From: Chaetomium olivaceum
Lineage: Eukaryota; Ascomycota; Sordariomycetes; Sordariales; Chaetomiaceae
Assembly (NCBI GenBank): GCA_039881045.1
Contig: JAYWVB010000026.1
Span: 124,001-188,000 of the forward strand
Length of the DNA stretch: 64,000 nt
Reading direction: 5' to 3'
A program made the translations under genes and the position numbers. Within the stretch, counting starts at the first letter, position 1. Each line of letters starts with the position of its first letter. Positions 45,313 to 57,258 of this stretch are shown piece by piece. The notes under the pieces are model-generated. The model was given only the letters and a program-made list of their open reading frames with translations, did no database searches and was not told the origin of the DNA.

Positions 45313-48300
45313 ATGTCTTCTACTGCCAGCCTGGTCGCTGGCGGTGGTCCTGCTGCCACCAAGCAGTCAGGCACTGCACATGCTGTAAACGACGAGCTTG
45401 TCTCATACCCTACCCCTCCTGTCTCTCAGTCCTCTGAGATGAAGGTTAGTATTACTTGAATGATCGATCTGAATTAACCAGTTTTGCTTACTTTTATCAT
45501 CAGGACTACACCTCTGCCACTTACACCCCGCCTGTCGATCAGGGTGTCGGTGGTGAGAATGTCAACAACGACAACAATGACAATTGTTCAGATGCTGATT
45601 CGCTATTTGGCGATATCGGCGATCTGAATGAGTATTTCAACAGCGCCGTTGAGAAGGACAACAACGTCGATGGCAACTCGCTGCCCAAGGACAACAATCA
45701 CACTGCTGGTTCTGAGCCGGTCAAGGCCCCTGAGAACCCAGTCAAGAAGACCAGCTCTGTTCACAACTTTAGTGAGCTGACTGGCCCGGATTGCAGCAAG
45801 CCTATTCCGGTGACGCACAGTCTCTTGACGTTCCCAACGGCCGTCGACGAGCCCAGCAATTCTGTCAACATGGCAGCCGCTCATGAGGAATTCCATAACA
45901 ATGGTAGAGTTAGCAACTCCGCCGTCGCTGTCAGCCAGAACACCATCGGCAACGGTGTCAGCCACAGTGGCACAATCCCTTCCACCCCTTTCAGCACTTT
46001 AGACATTAACAGCCGCCCCGAGGGCACGTCGTCCAATATGCCGACGGGAAACTCTGCCATCCCCACTTCGGGTTCATCTGACGACCTCAGCGGTCTCTAC
46101 AACGGATCAGTCCCCACGGATAGCTTCAACAGCAATGTACTGTTTGGCCCCGACCTGCAAAAGGCACTATTCACCAATGGCGAGGCCTCAGCCGACCCCA
46201 AGCTCCCCGGCTCGGAGGATGCTGCCAGTGGTCCAATCCCTGGTGACGTTCAGTCCATCCAGGCGACCCCCGTCATTGCCGACGAGCAGGTTATTGTGTC
46301 GACCACTCCCCAGCGCCCGCCTCCTAACCCTTCCCGCCTGGTCTACATCCCCATGAGCAGCCCTCCCGCTTCACCGCACCGCTATGACGGCCCGACCAAC
46401 CACAACACCATGCCTACCAAGCCCGACACACCCCTGGCTGACCAGCTCCGCGCCGACTTCTGGGACCGATACTCCAAAGAGATAAAGCTCTTCGTCGCGT
46501 ACAAGAGAGCGTTCAATGCTTGGACCCTCTTCACCACCACCGACTCCAACCAAAGCAACCCCGATTACGCTTCCACCGCCGAGAACCTAAAGACCTCTGC
46601 TATAACCGCCCAAGTCGCCTGGACCGAGAACCATATCCCTTTCGAAAACTGGAAGGCCTCAAACCCAGCCTTGACGCCCATCATTGACAACATGCTCGCC
46701 GACACCAAAGCAGTCAGGGCCCATGAGAAGCAGGCGACCGAGCGTAAGGAGCTTGTCAAGGAGCTGCAAGGCAAGCCGGAGAAGATCCAGAAGAGCAAGC
46801 TGGAGCAGTACGACAAATTCGCATACCTGATGAAGCAGTCCCGCCAGCGCGAAATGTGGCGTGGTAGAGTGGAGGCGCTCGTCAATGCCCAGGCTATTAT
46901 TGAGGAGGAGGCGCGTCGCCAGGCTTTTGTTGCTGAGCAGGAGCTTATTGCTGCTCTTGAGGCTGAACGCAAGAGGGCTCAAGCTGAAGTGGAGGCTGCT
47001 GACCGTCAACGGAAGGAGGCCGAAGCCGAAGCTGAAGAGCAGCGCAAGGCTGCCGAGGCTCAGGCTGCTGAGGAGACGAGACTTCGCGATGAGTTTACAG
47101 CTGCCATGGCGGCCCATGCTGCTGAAGAGGAGAGGGTGGAGAACGAGAAGTCTGTCGCTAAATCCCATCGTGAGGCCCAACGTCTCGACGATCAGAGGCG
47201 CGTCTGTGAGGAGTTGGGAATCCCCGAGGACCCTCAGCTGCACAACGCTGTGATGTGCGATATGGAAGGCAATCTCATTGATGGGGTGGCCGCCGCAGAA
47301 GCAGCAGTCTTCCCTGACAACACCAACTCCGGCAATGTCAACGCCTCCCAGATGCGCTCGGGCAATGATCAGCAATTCCAGTTCTAGGGGGACTCGAATA
47401 ACTTTGACCAACAGTTCCAGAACATCTTCCAGACTCAGGATACCTTCCCATTCCCGGATTACATGCAGCTACAATCCGACGCGCCTCTCGAGTTTGAGTC
47501 CCTTTTTGCCCAGCAGATGCAGCAGGCCGTGGACCAGCCTGAGATGAACATCGCCGCCCCGACGTTTCTGGATACAGCTTTCGATCAGCAGTTTGGCTTT
47601 TTGGAGCTACCGAATCCTGGCGGGCAGACTGATATGACCGATGCTAGCCAAATCAGCGATGCCATGGCTCAAAACTTCTTTTCGGGCGACGCCCAGGCGC
47701 AGCTCCCGTCCATTTCCGAAGTCATGACGGCGACCGCTACTGTGGCAAACCAGCCAGAGCCAGCGAGCAGCACCGTCACCGCTCAGACTCCGACCGGCAA
47801 GAAGAAGGCCCAGCCTCGTAAGAAGAAGACACCAGCCAAGGAGAAGACACCGGCCAAAGAGAAGGCCCCAGTCAAAAAGAGGGTCACGGCGAAGGAGAAG
47901 GCCGCAGCAGCCAAGGCCATGCAAAACCCTGGCCAGGTTCAGCAGCAGACTACTGAGCCCTCTTTTGGCCTTGAACAAGTCATGGCATCGGACCCTTTTG
48001 TCTGCTCGGCTACTTCTCAGCAGTCTCCCAATAATGGTCAGAACATGTTCAATCTCGGCATGTCGGCCTTGGGACAGACACAGGGCCATGGCGGTACCTC
48101 GATGCCGCAGACCAACCAGATGAATGACATGAGCCAGATGTCTGGTATGAATCAGATGTTTGGCATGGGCCAAATGTCCAACATGAACCAGGTGTCCGAC
48201 ATGAACCAGATGGACGGCATGAACCAGATGTCGAACATGGATTATATCTCGGGCATGGACGACATGTTTTCCGCAAATGTCAACATCGCCGCCCAGCAGA

Positions 48301-50471
48301 CAACGCAGACACCGACTGCCATCCAGCAGGCTTTTACGGCAACTGGTCCCATTGCAAACCATCAGGCGGTAATGTCAACCAAGGAGCAGACGTCGCCCGG
48401 GGTCCTTCAACCCGCAATGCAAAAACCCACCCAGTCGCCCTTGAAGCTCACCATGTTTATGAAGCACCAGTCTCAGCCGTCCACACCGGGTTCTCTGTGT
48501 GAGATGCGATCTCCGTCTTCGGCTCACGCATCGACTCAGGCTAGAGCGACCCCATCATCGGAGAACAAGCGCAAGGCGTCCATCAACCAGGGCATGGAGA
48601 CTCCCACCAAGCGTCGCCAAAGTGTGAACCAGCAGGGCACCGTGGTTCCAATTGCTCAGCCGCCCCCTGTGCCGGCCATTCCCCAAGGTCTGCAAAGCCC
48701 TGCTCAAAGCAACCAGATGCCAACTCAGACCAACGAGACGTCTGCCCAGAACGAGACGTCTGCCCAGAACAACGAGACGTCTGCCCAGAACAACGAGACG
48801 TCTGCCCAGAACAACGAGACGTCTGCCCAGAACAACGAGACGTCTGCCCAGAACAACGAGACGTCTGCCCAGAACAACGAGACGTCTGCCCAGAACAACG
48901 AGACGTCTGCCCAGAACAACGAGACGTCTGCCCAGAACAACGAGACGTCTGCCCAGGCCTTGCAGACCCCTCAGCAGATCCCCATTGACCCGGCCCTTCA
49001 CTTCAATATCTCGCCCCCTAGCGGCGGGATGAGGTTCGGCACGGCAATCAAGGCTGGTATCTGTACCGCCATTGCGCACATCGTCAAGGAGGCCAGAACC
49101 GGGAGCATCTTTGCACAGCCGTTGCTGGACGGTCCGATCGACGACTTCCGGTCAGAGCTTGGCAGCCATATCAAGCAGGTCATCAAGACCCACGTCGTCG
49201 CAGTGAATGCGACCAACCCACAGGACGACCAACAGGCCTTCCTCAAGGGCGCCTTCAAACTTCTCCAGGGCATCCTCCAGGAGATCGAGCGACGCGGTTG
49301 CGCCTTCAAGAAGGCTCTGCTTTCGGGCCCGGTCAGCGGTCCTGATTTGATCCCGGCTAGAAAGGGCATGGCGGTCGTGTACCAGCTCACTATGGCCGAG
49401 TACACGTCTCCCCCGCGGTTCGACGGTGGCTTTGCCCAACCGGCTAAGGTCCAAGACACGCCCACCCGAGCACCTACCGCCCATACCCGCGTCTCAAGCC
49501 AGAGTAGCAACATGGCCAACGGATTCCCTTCGACCGGCAGTCCCCGTCTCCCGGGCTGTGCCACTTCCCCCGGTACTCCCGCCCAGTGCGGCATGAGCTC
49601 GCCCCAGATGCAGATGAACGGACACGCCGCCTCCTCGTCCCCGATGCAGCCGTTCCCGACGTTGCCGGTCGAGAGCAACGGGTACCCGTCTCCCATGAAC
49701 CATAACTATCCTGCTCCGCCGTCGCCCATGGACGGGTACACCGCCACCACCACACCGGGCTACCCGCAGCAGGCCGCCACACAAGCCACGCAAGCCTCGG
49801 ATGATGCTGCCATGACCAACGTCCCGGAGCCGACCAACTACTACCCGACGCCGGCGGGCCAGGCGCAGCAGCCTCAGCAGCAGCAGACTGAAGAGCAGCA
49901 GAAGCCCAAGCCCAAGAGGGCGCCGCGCAAGTCCCGCGCTCGCAAGCCTTCCGCCGCCGCCGCCGTCGCCACCCAGCCCGAGGCCACCCACAACACGGGC
50001 ACCCCGGCTTCCAACCCGGCCACCTCCATGACCCAGGACGCCAACCACGATCCCCCCACCACCACCACCGGTGAACCCACCACCACATCCCCCACCAGCA
50101 ACAGCACCAGCAACAGCACCAGCAAGCAATGCATCCCGCGCCTCTACTACCAGTTCACCGACGGCGCCTTCTACATGGAGCTGCACAACGAGCGCGGGGA
50201 GGAGACGCACCACCGGATGGGGCGGGGCACGACGGCGGCCGAGACGGCGCTGGGCGCGTTCGTGGAGGCCGCCCGTGCCGAAGGCATCGCGACGTGTCCG
50301 GCCGGGTTCGTCTTTCGGCTGTGGCGCGGGGTTGCCGGGAACGTGGAGGATCTGAAGGCGGCTCTTCTTGCTGCTGCTGCTGCGATGGGGGCGGATGGGG
50401 AGGGGCTGGGTGGGTTTGCGGGGGAGATGGTTGCTGTTGAGAGGGCGGTGCCGGTTGAGGAGCGGGCGTGA
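45313..50471 (+). CDS. Large unrecognised Q/N-rich protein interrupted by in-frame TAG
   Basis: I do not recognise this protein. Exon 1 is 45313-45444 and exon 2 starts at 45504, with a clean GT-AG intron and branch site. Exon 2 reads to a TAG at 47385-47387, giving 671 residues. The same frame then stays open to a TGA at 50469-50471, for 1699 codons in total. Part 1 has Asn/Ser-rich sequence, a conserved-looking block (LRADFWDRYSKEIKLFVAYK) and a long Glu/Ala coiled coil (about 46860-47150). Part 2 has a Lys-rich AT-hook-like stretch (KKAQPRKKKTPAKEKTPAKE), Met-Asn-Gln repeats, an 11-fold NETSAQ array, a helical block (MRFGTAIKAGICTAIAHIVK) and a compact C-terminal domain (IPRLYYQFTDGAFYMELHNE). 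A CAG-to-TAG change is the simplest explanation; an ATG at 47463 could alternatively start a second protein. Confidence 0.65.
48734..48954 (+). repeat. 21-bp tandem repeat encoding Asn-Asn-Glu-Thr-Ser-Ala-Gln
   Basis: The unit aacgagacgtctgcccag occurs eleven times, nine of them with an extra aac that makes a 21-bp unit. Copies look identical, which suggests recent expansion. The array lies within the large Q/N-rich ORF and keeps its frame. Confidence 0.95.
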
Positions 50472-52325
50472 TCGTTTTTTTCTCTCTTGCCTTTTCGGTT
50501 TTCTTTTGTTTCTTTTGCTGAGTTTTCTTTTCTTGTTCTCTTTTCTTGAGCTTCGTACGTTGGGGGTGTTTCGGGGCTTGGTTCGATTCGACTCGGGTGA
50601 GAGGGTCAGAGGTTGATGAGGAGTAAAGAGTTTGGTGGAGGGTGAGAGTTGAGTTGGGGATGTTGTTGCGAAGGGGGAGATTGCGAGTGGTGGTTGCACG
50701 GTTGGTATGCAGGTTGACGAGCTTTGCGACCTTGTGGTTGCCGTTGTTTTTTCTCTATAGCATACCATAATAATGAACGATTTCTTTGCATTACCATTAT
50801 GGATTTCTCAGAGTACCCCATTAAACATCGCTGATACGACGAGAAAGAGAGAATATTGACAACTTGCGTAAGCCAACGAACTCAACAATAGTTGAGTACA
50901 ATCTCAAGGGGAAAATAAAGCGCGTATTCCGTTGAAAATAAACGTAATTTTGGCACACAACAAAATGCAAACACAATAGAAAGCCGTAGCGTAGTCACAC
51001 TTGTGCCTGACAAGACGAAAAAGAAGGGGCGGGAACTCGACTGGTCTGGCGCGCGCGCGCTCAATAGCTCTCAGGTTCCGAACTGTAGCGGCCATTAGGT
51101 TCCATATCCAAGCAAGCTCAAAATAATGACTCAGACTGCCAGCCAGACGAACATTGCTGGTGAGAAACTCGACACCGGTCAAGAGTGAGTCAGTTCACTG
51201 ACGAAGTACCATCCGGCGCTGCTTATTGCCGTTCTGGGTGACAGTCAGCGGTTGTTTTTAGTATAGGAACCTTGAGAGGCAAGCTTGCAAAGACCCACTC
51301 AAGCTGTTCCAGGTTTGGTTGGGGCTTCTTGGCAAGCCAAAACTTGCAGGTTGACAGGGAGTGACAGGCACTGACCGGGCACACAGGGGCAGGGGGAAGA
51401 GAAGGGTGCGAGGGCGCAGCTTGGCGATCAGCACAGTCCTTTTACCAGCGCCATATTCGCCGACTCCGATCGCCTACCCATCCCACACGTGTTTCCAACC
51501 AACAGAGATGGTTCGAATGACCGATTCTTGACACAAATCGGTGGCGTGATAGCTGGAATTTGCGCGGGCCGATCTTCGGATCTGTCGGGCAAAGGGGCAA
51601 GGGGGCAAGGGGGTATTATCTGCTGACATGCACAAAGGCTCAACACCATCACACTGTTTAGGGACATTTCCAGCTGGGTCAGATGGTCGGTGGTGTCATT
51701 GACCCAGCCTCTAGGATACGAACCATGACACAGACAGCCTTGCAGCTCAAAGTTCCCCTACCACAGTAGTCATATCTCCACTTCGGCATCGGAACTCGGC
51801 GGGGCCACGGAGCAGTCAGGAACAATCGCCGGCAGCCTTCGGACCTTAAGCCGAGATTACCGTGGTTGTGGTCCAGTTTTAGCCGAACGCTACCGGGCCT
51901 TGTCGCCTTGCTTTTCGTGACCGACAATAAGTCCCGAACTGAGTTCCGAGTCCCGACGTTAAGGAGTGACCTCCGGGTAGGTATCAGTTAGTGTTCGTTG
52001 TTACAGAGCTCCAAAAGTGTAAAAACGAGTCTTGGCATTGAAAAACACCTGTAGAATGGGCTGTTGACTTGAACGGAGGAAGCATAATGTCGGAAGGGTG
52101 TTCAAGGAAGGCAATCATATGACACTTGACCAGTATTAAGAACTCATGATATTCAAGAATTACCACAGGGTTTGATTTACGCAAGAGAGGGTAGCCAGAG
52201 AAAGACAAAAGGAAAGAATAGGAAATCAAGTTGCGAACGATTTGGACTCGAGGTCCCATCACCCGCTCCCTGAATGTATCTACCTAGATATGAAAACAGT
52301 TCATTCTGCCAACTCGGAGAGTATC
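50472..52325. other. Convergent intergenic region with pyrimidine-rich 3' flank
   Basis: About 1.85 kb between two gene ends. A T-rich polypyrimidine stretch at 50476-50555 follows the stop of the Q/N-rich gene. A short GC dinucleotide run is at about 51050-51060. The remainder has no supported gene or RNA. Confidence 0.4.
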
Positions 52326-54359
52326 TCACATCCTAGATATTGTAAGCCATTCGAGCCTCAGGGGAGGGGGATTGGGGGAGGACTCACCTGTCCACTGGCT
52401 TGATACCAAGCAACCGCATCCCATTCCCCAGAACTTGTCGGGCATTCTCGTACAATGCTGCGCGGGCAAGGGCTGCCCCATGTCCCTCAGGGGCCCCCAC
52501 GACCTGGAGCACATCATAGCTGGAAGAGAGTTGATGAGCTAGACGAAACAAATAGGTCAAGATGGTGGATGGCTCCAAGTTTTTGAAAGCGAGACCGAGA
52601 ACATCGGGATACTGGGCCATAATCCGGAGCAAATCAGCCGAATGGTCATCCTCCAGGTAAGCATAATAGCCGATATCGCCATCCGTCGGATCGATACCGG
52701 CGAGCTTCGCCTTCCTGGAAATAGACGAGAGACGGGCGTGGCAGTACTGCAAATAAGGCCCGGTATCGCCTTCAAACGAGGTCATCCGGTTGATATCAAA
52801 CGGGTAGTTGTTGATCCTCTTGCCGGACATATCCTGGACCATGACGGCCGTGATCCCTATCGTGTCGGCCACGGCATCCGGATCCTCTACTTGGGCGTAC
52901 TTGACAGCGTTGGTGCGCATGACATCGTGCATGGCACCCCCACACCTGTCCAGGATGTCGCTCAGCAGCTGGACTGTGCCGAGTCGCGATGACATGCCCA
53001 TGACCTTGCCAAAGTTGACGTGCCTCAGCTTGGCCGCGAGGTCCGGGCGGCCCATCAGCTCGACGGTCTTGAAGACGCGCTGGAAGTATGAATCCTGCTC
53101 TGAGGAGACGACATAGATCATTTCGTCGAACGAGTACTGCCTCGAACGGTCTAGAATGGCCGCAACGTCCCTTAGCAGATACGTTGTTGTTCCCGTACGG
53201 CCACGCACGATGGCTATGCCGAGGTGCTCCGCCCCGTGTTTCGCAAAATCAATCCTCCACGATCCCTCAACCTCTTCGTAGACACCCTTTTCCTTGAGGA
53301 TCGATTCGACCTCTGCGACCGTTGCTGGGTTCACTTGGGACTCTCCGGCATACACATCGAAGCTGATGCCCAAACGATCGTAGATGTCAATGTAGCGCTC
53401 GATGCTGATGTCGCGGAATCGTTTCCACAAGGCGAGAGCCTCTGGTTCGCCGTTTTCCATGCGCTTGAAGAAGGCATTACGCGCGGCGAAGAGTCCTCGA
53501 GACTCAATCTCGGCCGTGTCTAGACCTTCATTTCTCGCCTTCTTGCTGGCATCCTCTTCGGGTTTGAAATCGGCGTAGATTTTGACATAGACATCAAGGA
53601 GGTGTTTGAGCGGCTGGGCTTGCAATAGCTCCTCCGACCCGTACTTTTCCCAACCGACAGCCAACAGCCCAAACTGCTTTCCCCAGTCGCCTAGATAGTT
53701 GATTCTCACGACATCCCAGCCTGCGTTCTCGTAGAGATTGGCGATGAAGGCACCGATAATGGTGCTTCGAAGGTGCCCGGCGTGGAATTCTTTGGCGATG
53801 TTGGGCGACGAAAACTCGACAATGACCTTCTTCTTGTGTCCAATGCCTGTAGTCCTACCGTACGATTCTTTGCGTTCTTGAATGAAAGGAAGAATCAGGC
53901 GAGGGAGGGTTTTGGGCGAGTAAAGGAACTGAAGATAGCTATCCTGAGGTAGGGGAGGGTTGAGCAGTGGATGAATCGGAAACTAGTACGCGCTTATACA
54001 TTAGTATTCCAAAACAGGAAAAAGCAAAATGGGGGGCGGGCAGCTTCGTATACCTTGGAAGATAACTCGGCAGCTAACTCGTTCGGCTTTACGCCCTTTA
54101 ACCTCAGTCGCGGTACTACAAGGACCAGATCTCCTTTTGACGGAGTGCTGGTTCGCTGCAGAGAGTCGTAGAGCAACGCTCGGTCGCAACCGATCAGCTT
54201 CTCAAGCTCACCAGCAATGTATGAACGATAAACATCGTTAGGGTTGTTGATAGGGTCTGATGATGGGAAGGTTGGAAGCGGAATCGGTACCCCAAGCTCC
54301 CCCAGGTATGCCTCAAGACCTGGGAGAGAGAGGGTATCCGAACTCGTAGACAAAGCCAT
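52326..54359 (-). CDS. Arginyl-tRNA synthetase
   Basis: This class I enzyme charges tRNA-Arg. Exons are 54359-54054, 53982-52388 and a 7-nt last exon 52332-52326, giving 1908 nt and 635 residues with an intact frame. The N-terminal additive domain starts MALSTSSDTLSLPGLEAYLG. The HIGH equivalent is HAGHLRST in the block FSSPNIAKEFHAGHLRSTII, and the KMSKS region is replaced by MGMSSRLGT, as usual in ArgRS. The anticodon domain ends GMRLLGIKPVDRM, the typical C-terminus, which requires the tiny final exon. The frame is open upstream of the ATG but begins with GTG, so a mitochondrial-targeted longer form starting from a non-AUG codon is possible but unproven. Fungi often make cytosolic and mitochondrial ArgRS from one or two genes. 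Confidence 0.94.
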
Positions 54360-55466
54360 GATAAGAATTTCGAGGATCTCAGTACCTACGAACACCACAT
54401 ATGGAGTCTTACGAGGGATGCGATTGCGGCTCGGATACCAGTTGGCTGTTCCTGTCACCGAGTGTGATTACTTATTTACGTTGAGAGAATGGCATGCTTA
54501 GATGACTCATGTGGCTAAGTCGCTTCCAGCCCCCAATACACGCCGAGTCACAATTAATTTGCACGTTGCACGATGCAGAGGCCGGAGCTGTTGGGAGGTT
54601 GGATTAAAAGTCCAAAACCACGTCTTTGCGAGCTAAGCAAGGCGACGAACGGCGCAACGGCCCCGGGCGAGGTCCACCACATCGGATTTCAGCTCGCTTA
54701 CGAAGTAGAGTATTAAAGCGGGATGACCGGACGGGGAGTTGCCCGGTGACGGCGATGCCGCAGCTGTGGCGAGGATGCAGCTAAGGATGAACGCTACGGA
54801 AATACCTCATGGGCTGTTGGTTTCGCCATGCCCGAGCCGCAGAGTTACACCAGCCTCCCATGGATGTCGGTCCGAAACAGAGAGGGCCGCCAAGTTGCTC
54901 GCTAACAGGGTCGCGACGGAGAGGGATGGAAGCTGCCCACCCGCCCCACCTCAGCAACAATCTGTGATGCAGTGATGCAAGCAATTGGGAAAGAACACCC
55001 CACCTTCAACGAGGGGCTCAACCATTTTTATTGTCGCTCATGCCACCACAACACGAGAGCTCCCTTCCCCTTCCACATCCCCCGTTGACTCAAAACACTT
55101 TTCAAAATTCCCTCGGACGATCACCCGTCCCAGACAACACGTAAGACCTCCTAGTCAACAACAAATCTCTCTATCACCCCAGGTAAGCAACAGAAAGCCT
55201 CCCCCACGGACCCCGCACCTGCTTCATCCCGCCTGTATCGGACCTGCGCAACCAAACAGAGATTCCCATCTGGGTTTCCTTCCTGCCCGGTTCCGGACTG
55301 TCCTGGAACCCAAGACTTTAAAAAGCTTTTCCCATCCCCGATTTCATCCAATCTTACTACTCCCTCTGCCATCCATTGAGCTCTTCCATCTTTTCCACTT
55401 ACCCCGCGCTCGAGCTACCCCTCCAAAAGTACAGCAAAGCTCACTCACCACCGCGTCATAGAGAAA
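54360..55466. promoter_or_regulatory. Divergent promoter region, ArgRS / GAPDH
   Basis: About 1.1 kb. The 150 bp before the GAPDH start is pyrimidine-rich (about 55340-55450), as in highly expressed fungal gpd promoters. An intron-like pair of signals may exist in the leader (donor gtaagac at about 55141), but I cannot confirm it. No other gene is supported. Confidence 0.45.
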
Positions 55467-56612
55467 ATGGCTATCAAGGTCGGCATCAACGGCTTCGGCC
55501 GCATTGGCCGTATCGTCTTCCGCAATGCCGTGGAGCACGATGACGTCGAGATCGTTGCCGTCAACGACCCCTTCATTGAGCCCAAGTACGCTGTAAGTTG
55601 TTGCCCTTTATCACGTCCCGAGACGCGTCTCTCCGAAGCAGACCGGAGCTGACCGCAACCGTTCTGCAGGAGTACATGCTCAAGTATGACTCGACCCACG
55701 GCGTCTTCAACGGCACCATTGCCGTCGAGGGCAGCGACCTCGTTGTCAATGGCAAGAAGGTCAAGTTCTACACCGAGCGTGACCCCGCCGCCATCCCCTG
55801 GAAGGACACTGGTGCCGAGTACATCGTCGAGTCGACCGGTGTGTTTACCACCACCGAGAAGGCCGGTGCTCATCTTAAGGGCGGCGCCAAGCGCGTCATC
55901 ATCTCGGCCCCCTCGGCCGATGCCCCCATGTACGTGATGGGCGTCAACGAGAAGACCTACGACGGCAGCGCCCAGGTCATCTCCAACGCCTCGTGCACCA
56001 CCAACTGCCTGGCTCCCCTCGCCAAGGTCGTCAACGACAAGTTCGGCATCGTGGAGGGTCTCATGACCACCGTCCACTCCTACACTGCCACCCAGAAGAC
56101 CGTCGACGGTCCCTCCGCCAAGGACTGGCGCGGTGGCCGTGGTGCTGCTCAGAACATCATCCCCAGCAGCACCGGTGCCGCCAAGGCCGTCGGCAAGGTC
56201 ATCCCTGAGCTCAACGGCAAGCTCACCGGCATGTCCTTCCGTGTCCCCACCTCCAACGTCTCCGTTGTCGACCTCACCTGCCGCCTGCAGAAGGAGGCCA
56301 GCTACGACGAGATCAAGGCCGCCCTCAAGGAGGCCTCTGAGGGTGACCTCAAGGGTGAGTTTGCTTCTGAATGCAGCCTAAAAGATAACTCTGCTAATGA
56401 CTATCCTAGGCATTCTCGGCTACACCGAGGACGAGATCGTCTCCAGCGATCTCAACGGCAACCCCAACTCTTCCATCTTCGATGCCAAGGCTGGTATCTC
56501 GCTCAACAAGAACTTCGTCAAGCTTGTCAGCTGGTACGACAACGAGTGGGGCTACTCTCGCCGTGTCCTGGACCTCCTGGCCTACGTCGCCAAGGTTGAT
56601 GCTAGCAAATAG
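55467..56612 (+). CDS. gpdA: Glyceraldehyde-3-phosphate dehydrogenase
   Basis: GAPDH oxidises glyceraldehyde 3-phosphate in glycolysis. Three exons, 55467-55592, 55670-56354 and 56410-56612, give 1014 nt and 337 residues with an intact frame. The NAD site is MAIKVGINGFGRIGRIVFRN. The active-site Cys is Cys151 in ISNASCTTNCLAPLAK, and the partner His is in TTVHSYTATQKTVDGPS. The C-terminus includes VKLVSWYDNEWGYSRRVLDL. Codon use is strongly biased to C-ending codons, as expected for a very highly expressed gene. Introns fall after codon 42 and inside the DLKG/ILGY junction. Confidence 0.97.
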
Positions 56613-57258
56613 CTCAGCTATACCGCGCGCTTGTAGTGGAGGGCCGGAAGGTCCTCTTTCACTGGTAATCAACGAGTTAGCCGGATAATAAAATCAAGAA
56701 AGTCCCAACAACCAAGCTTTTCGCATGTGCTCGCTTTGTTCCGTGATCGACGCGTTGTCAATTCCATGATGTCAGGACTGGATATGTCCGGATTGTGCGC
56801 AAGTGACGCGATTTGACCTTGCCGCCCTCGTGTTGGATAATCCAGTATGCAACCTATATCAACTCTGCCCCATGGCTACCGTAGACTTGGAAGATGATTC
56901 ATCACCTGGCTATATGTGCATTGTCTATTTATCTGTCCATGTTCCTGGGCCATGGCCCTTATTATGCCCCGTAATCGTACAAATTACCTACATACATACA
57001 TAACTGACAACTCTCTGACCGGCTGGCCGACTGATGAACTGGCCGAGGGAGTCACTGCCAACCTGACTTGCTATCGTAGATACTGGTGAAGGTCCCGTTT
57101 GATATAGTTGATAGAAAAAAGAAGAAAAGAACGCAAAAGGAAATAGAAAAGCCGCGGAGAAAACGACTCTGTCTCTGTATACTGCCCCCCTTCCTACGAT
57201 TCCCCCCCACCCCACCCAAAACCCAAAGCCGCCCCAAAACCAGAAGCAACAAAACGAC
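56613..57258. other. Convergent intergenic region, GAPDH / RS-rich gene
   Basis: This holds the GAPDH 3' flank and the 3' end side of the next gene. It has short A- and C-rich runs (about 57113-57230) and no supported gene. Confidence 0.45.

Noticed and set aside
47200..47390. An intron ending at the TAG at 47387
   Set aside because: The bases do read CTAG, but the nearest upstream GT sites are poor donors or would give an unusual intron, so I keep it only as an alternative.
50575..50600. B-box-like motif ggttcgattc suggesting a tRNA
   Set aside because: The flanking bases do not pair into a T stem and no anticodon arm could be found upstream.
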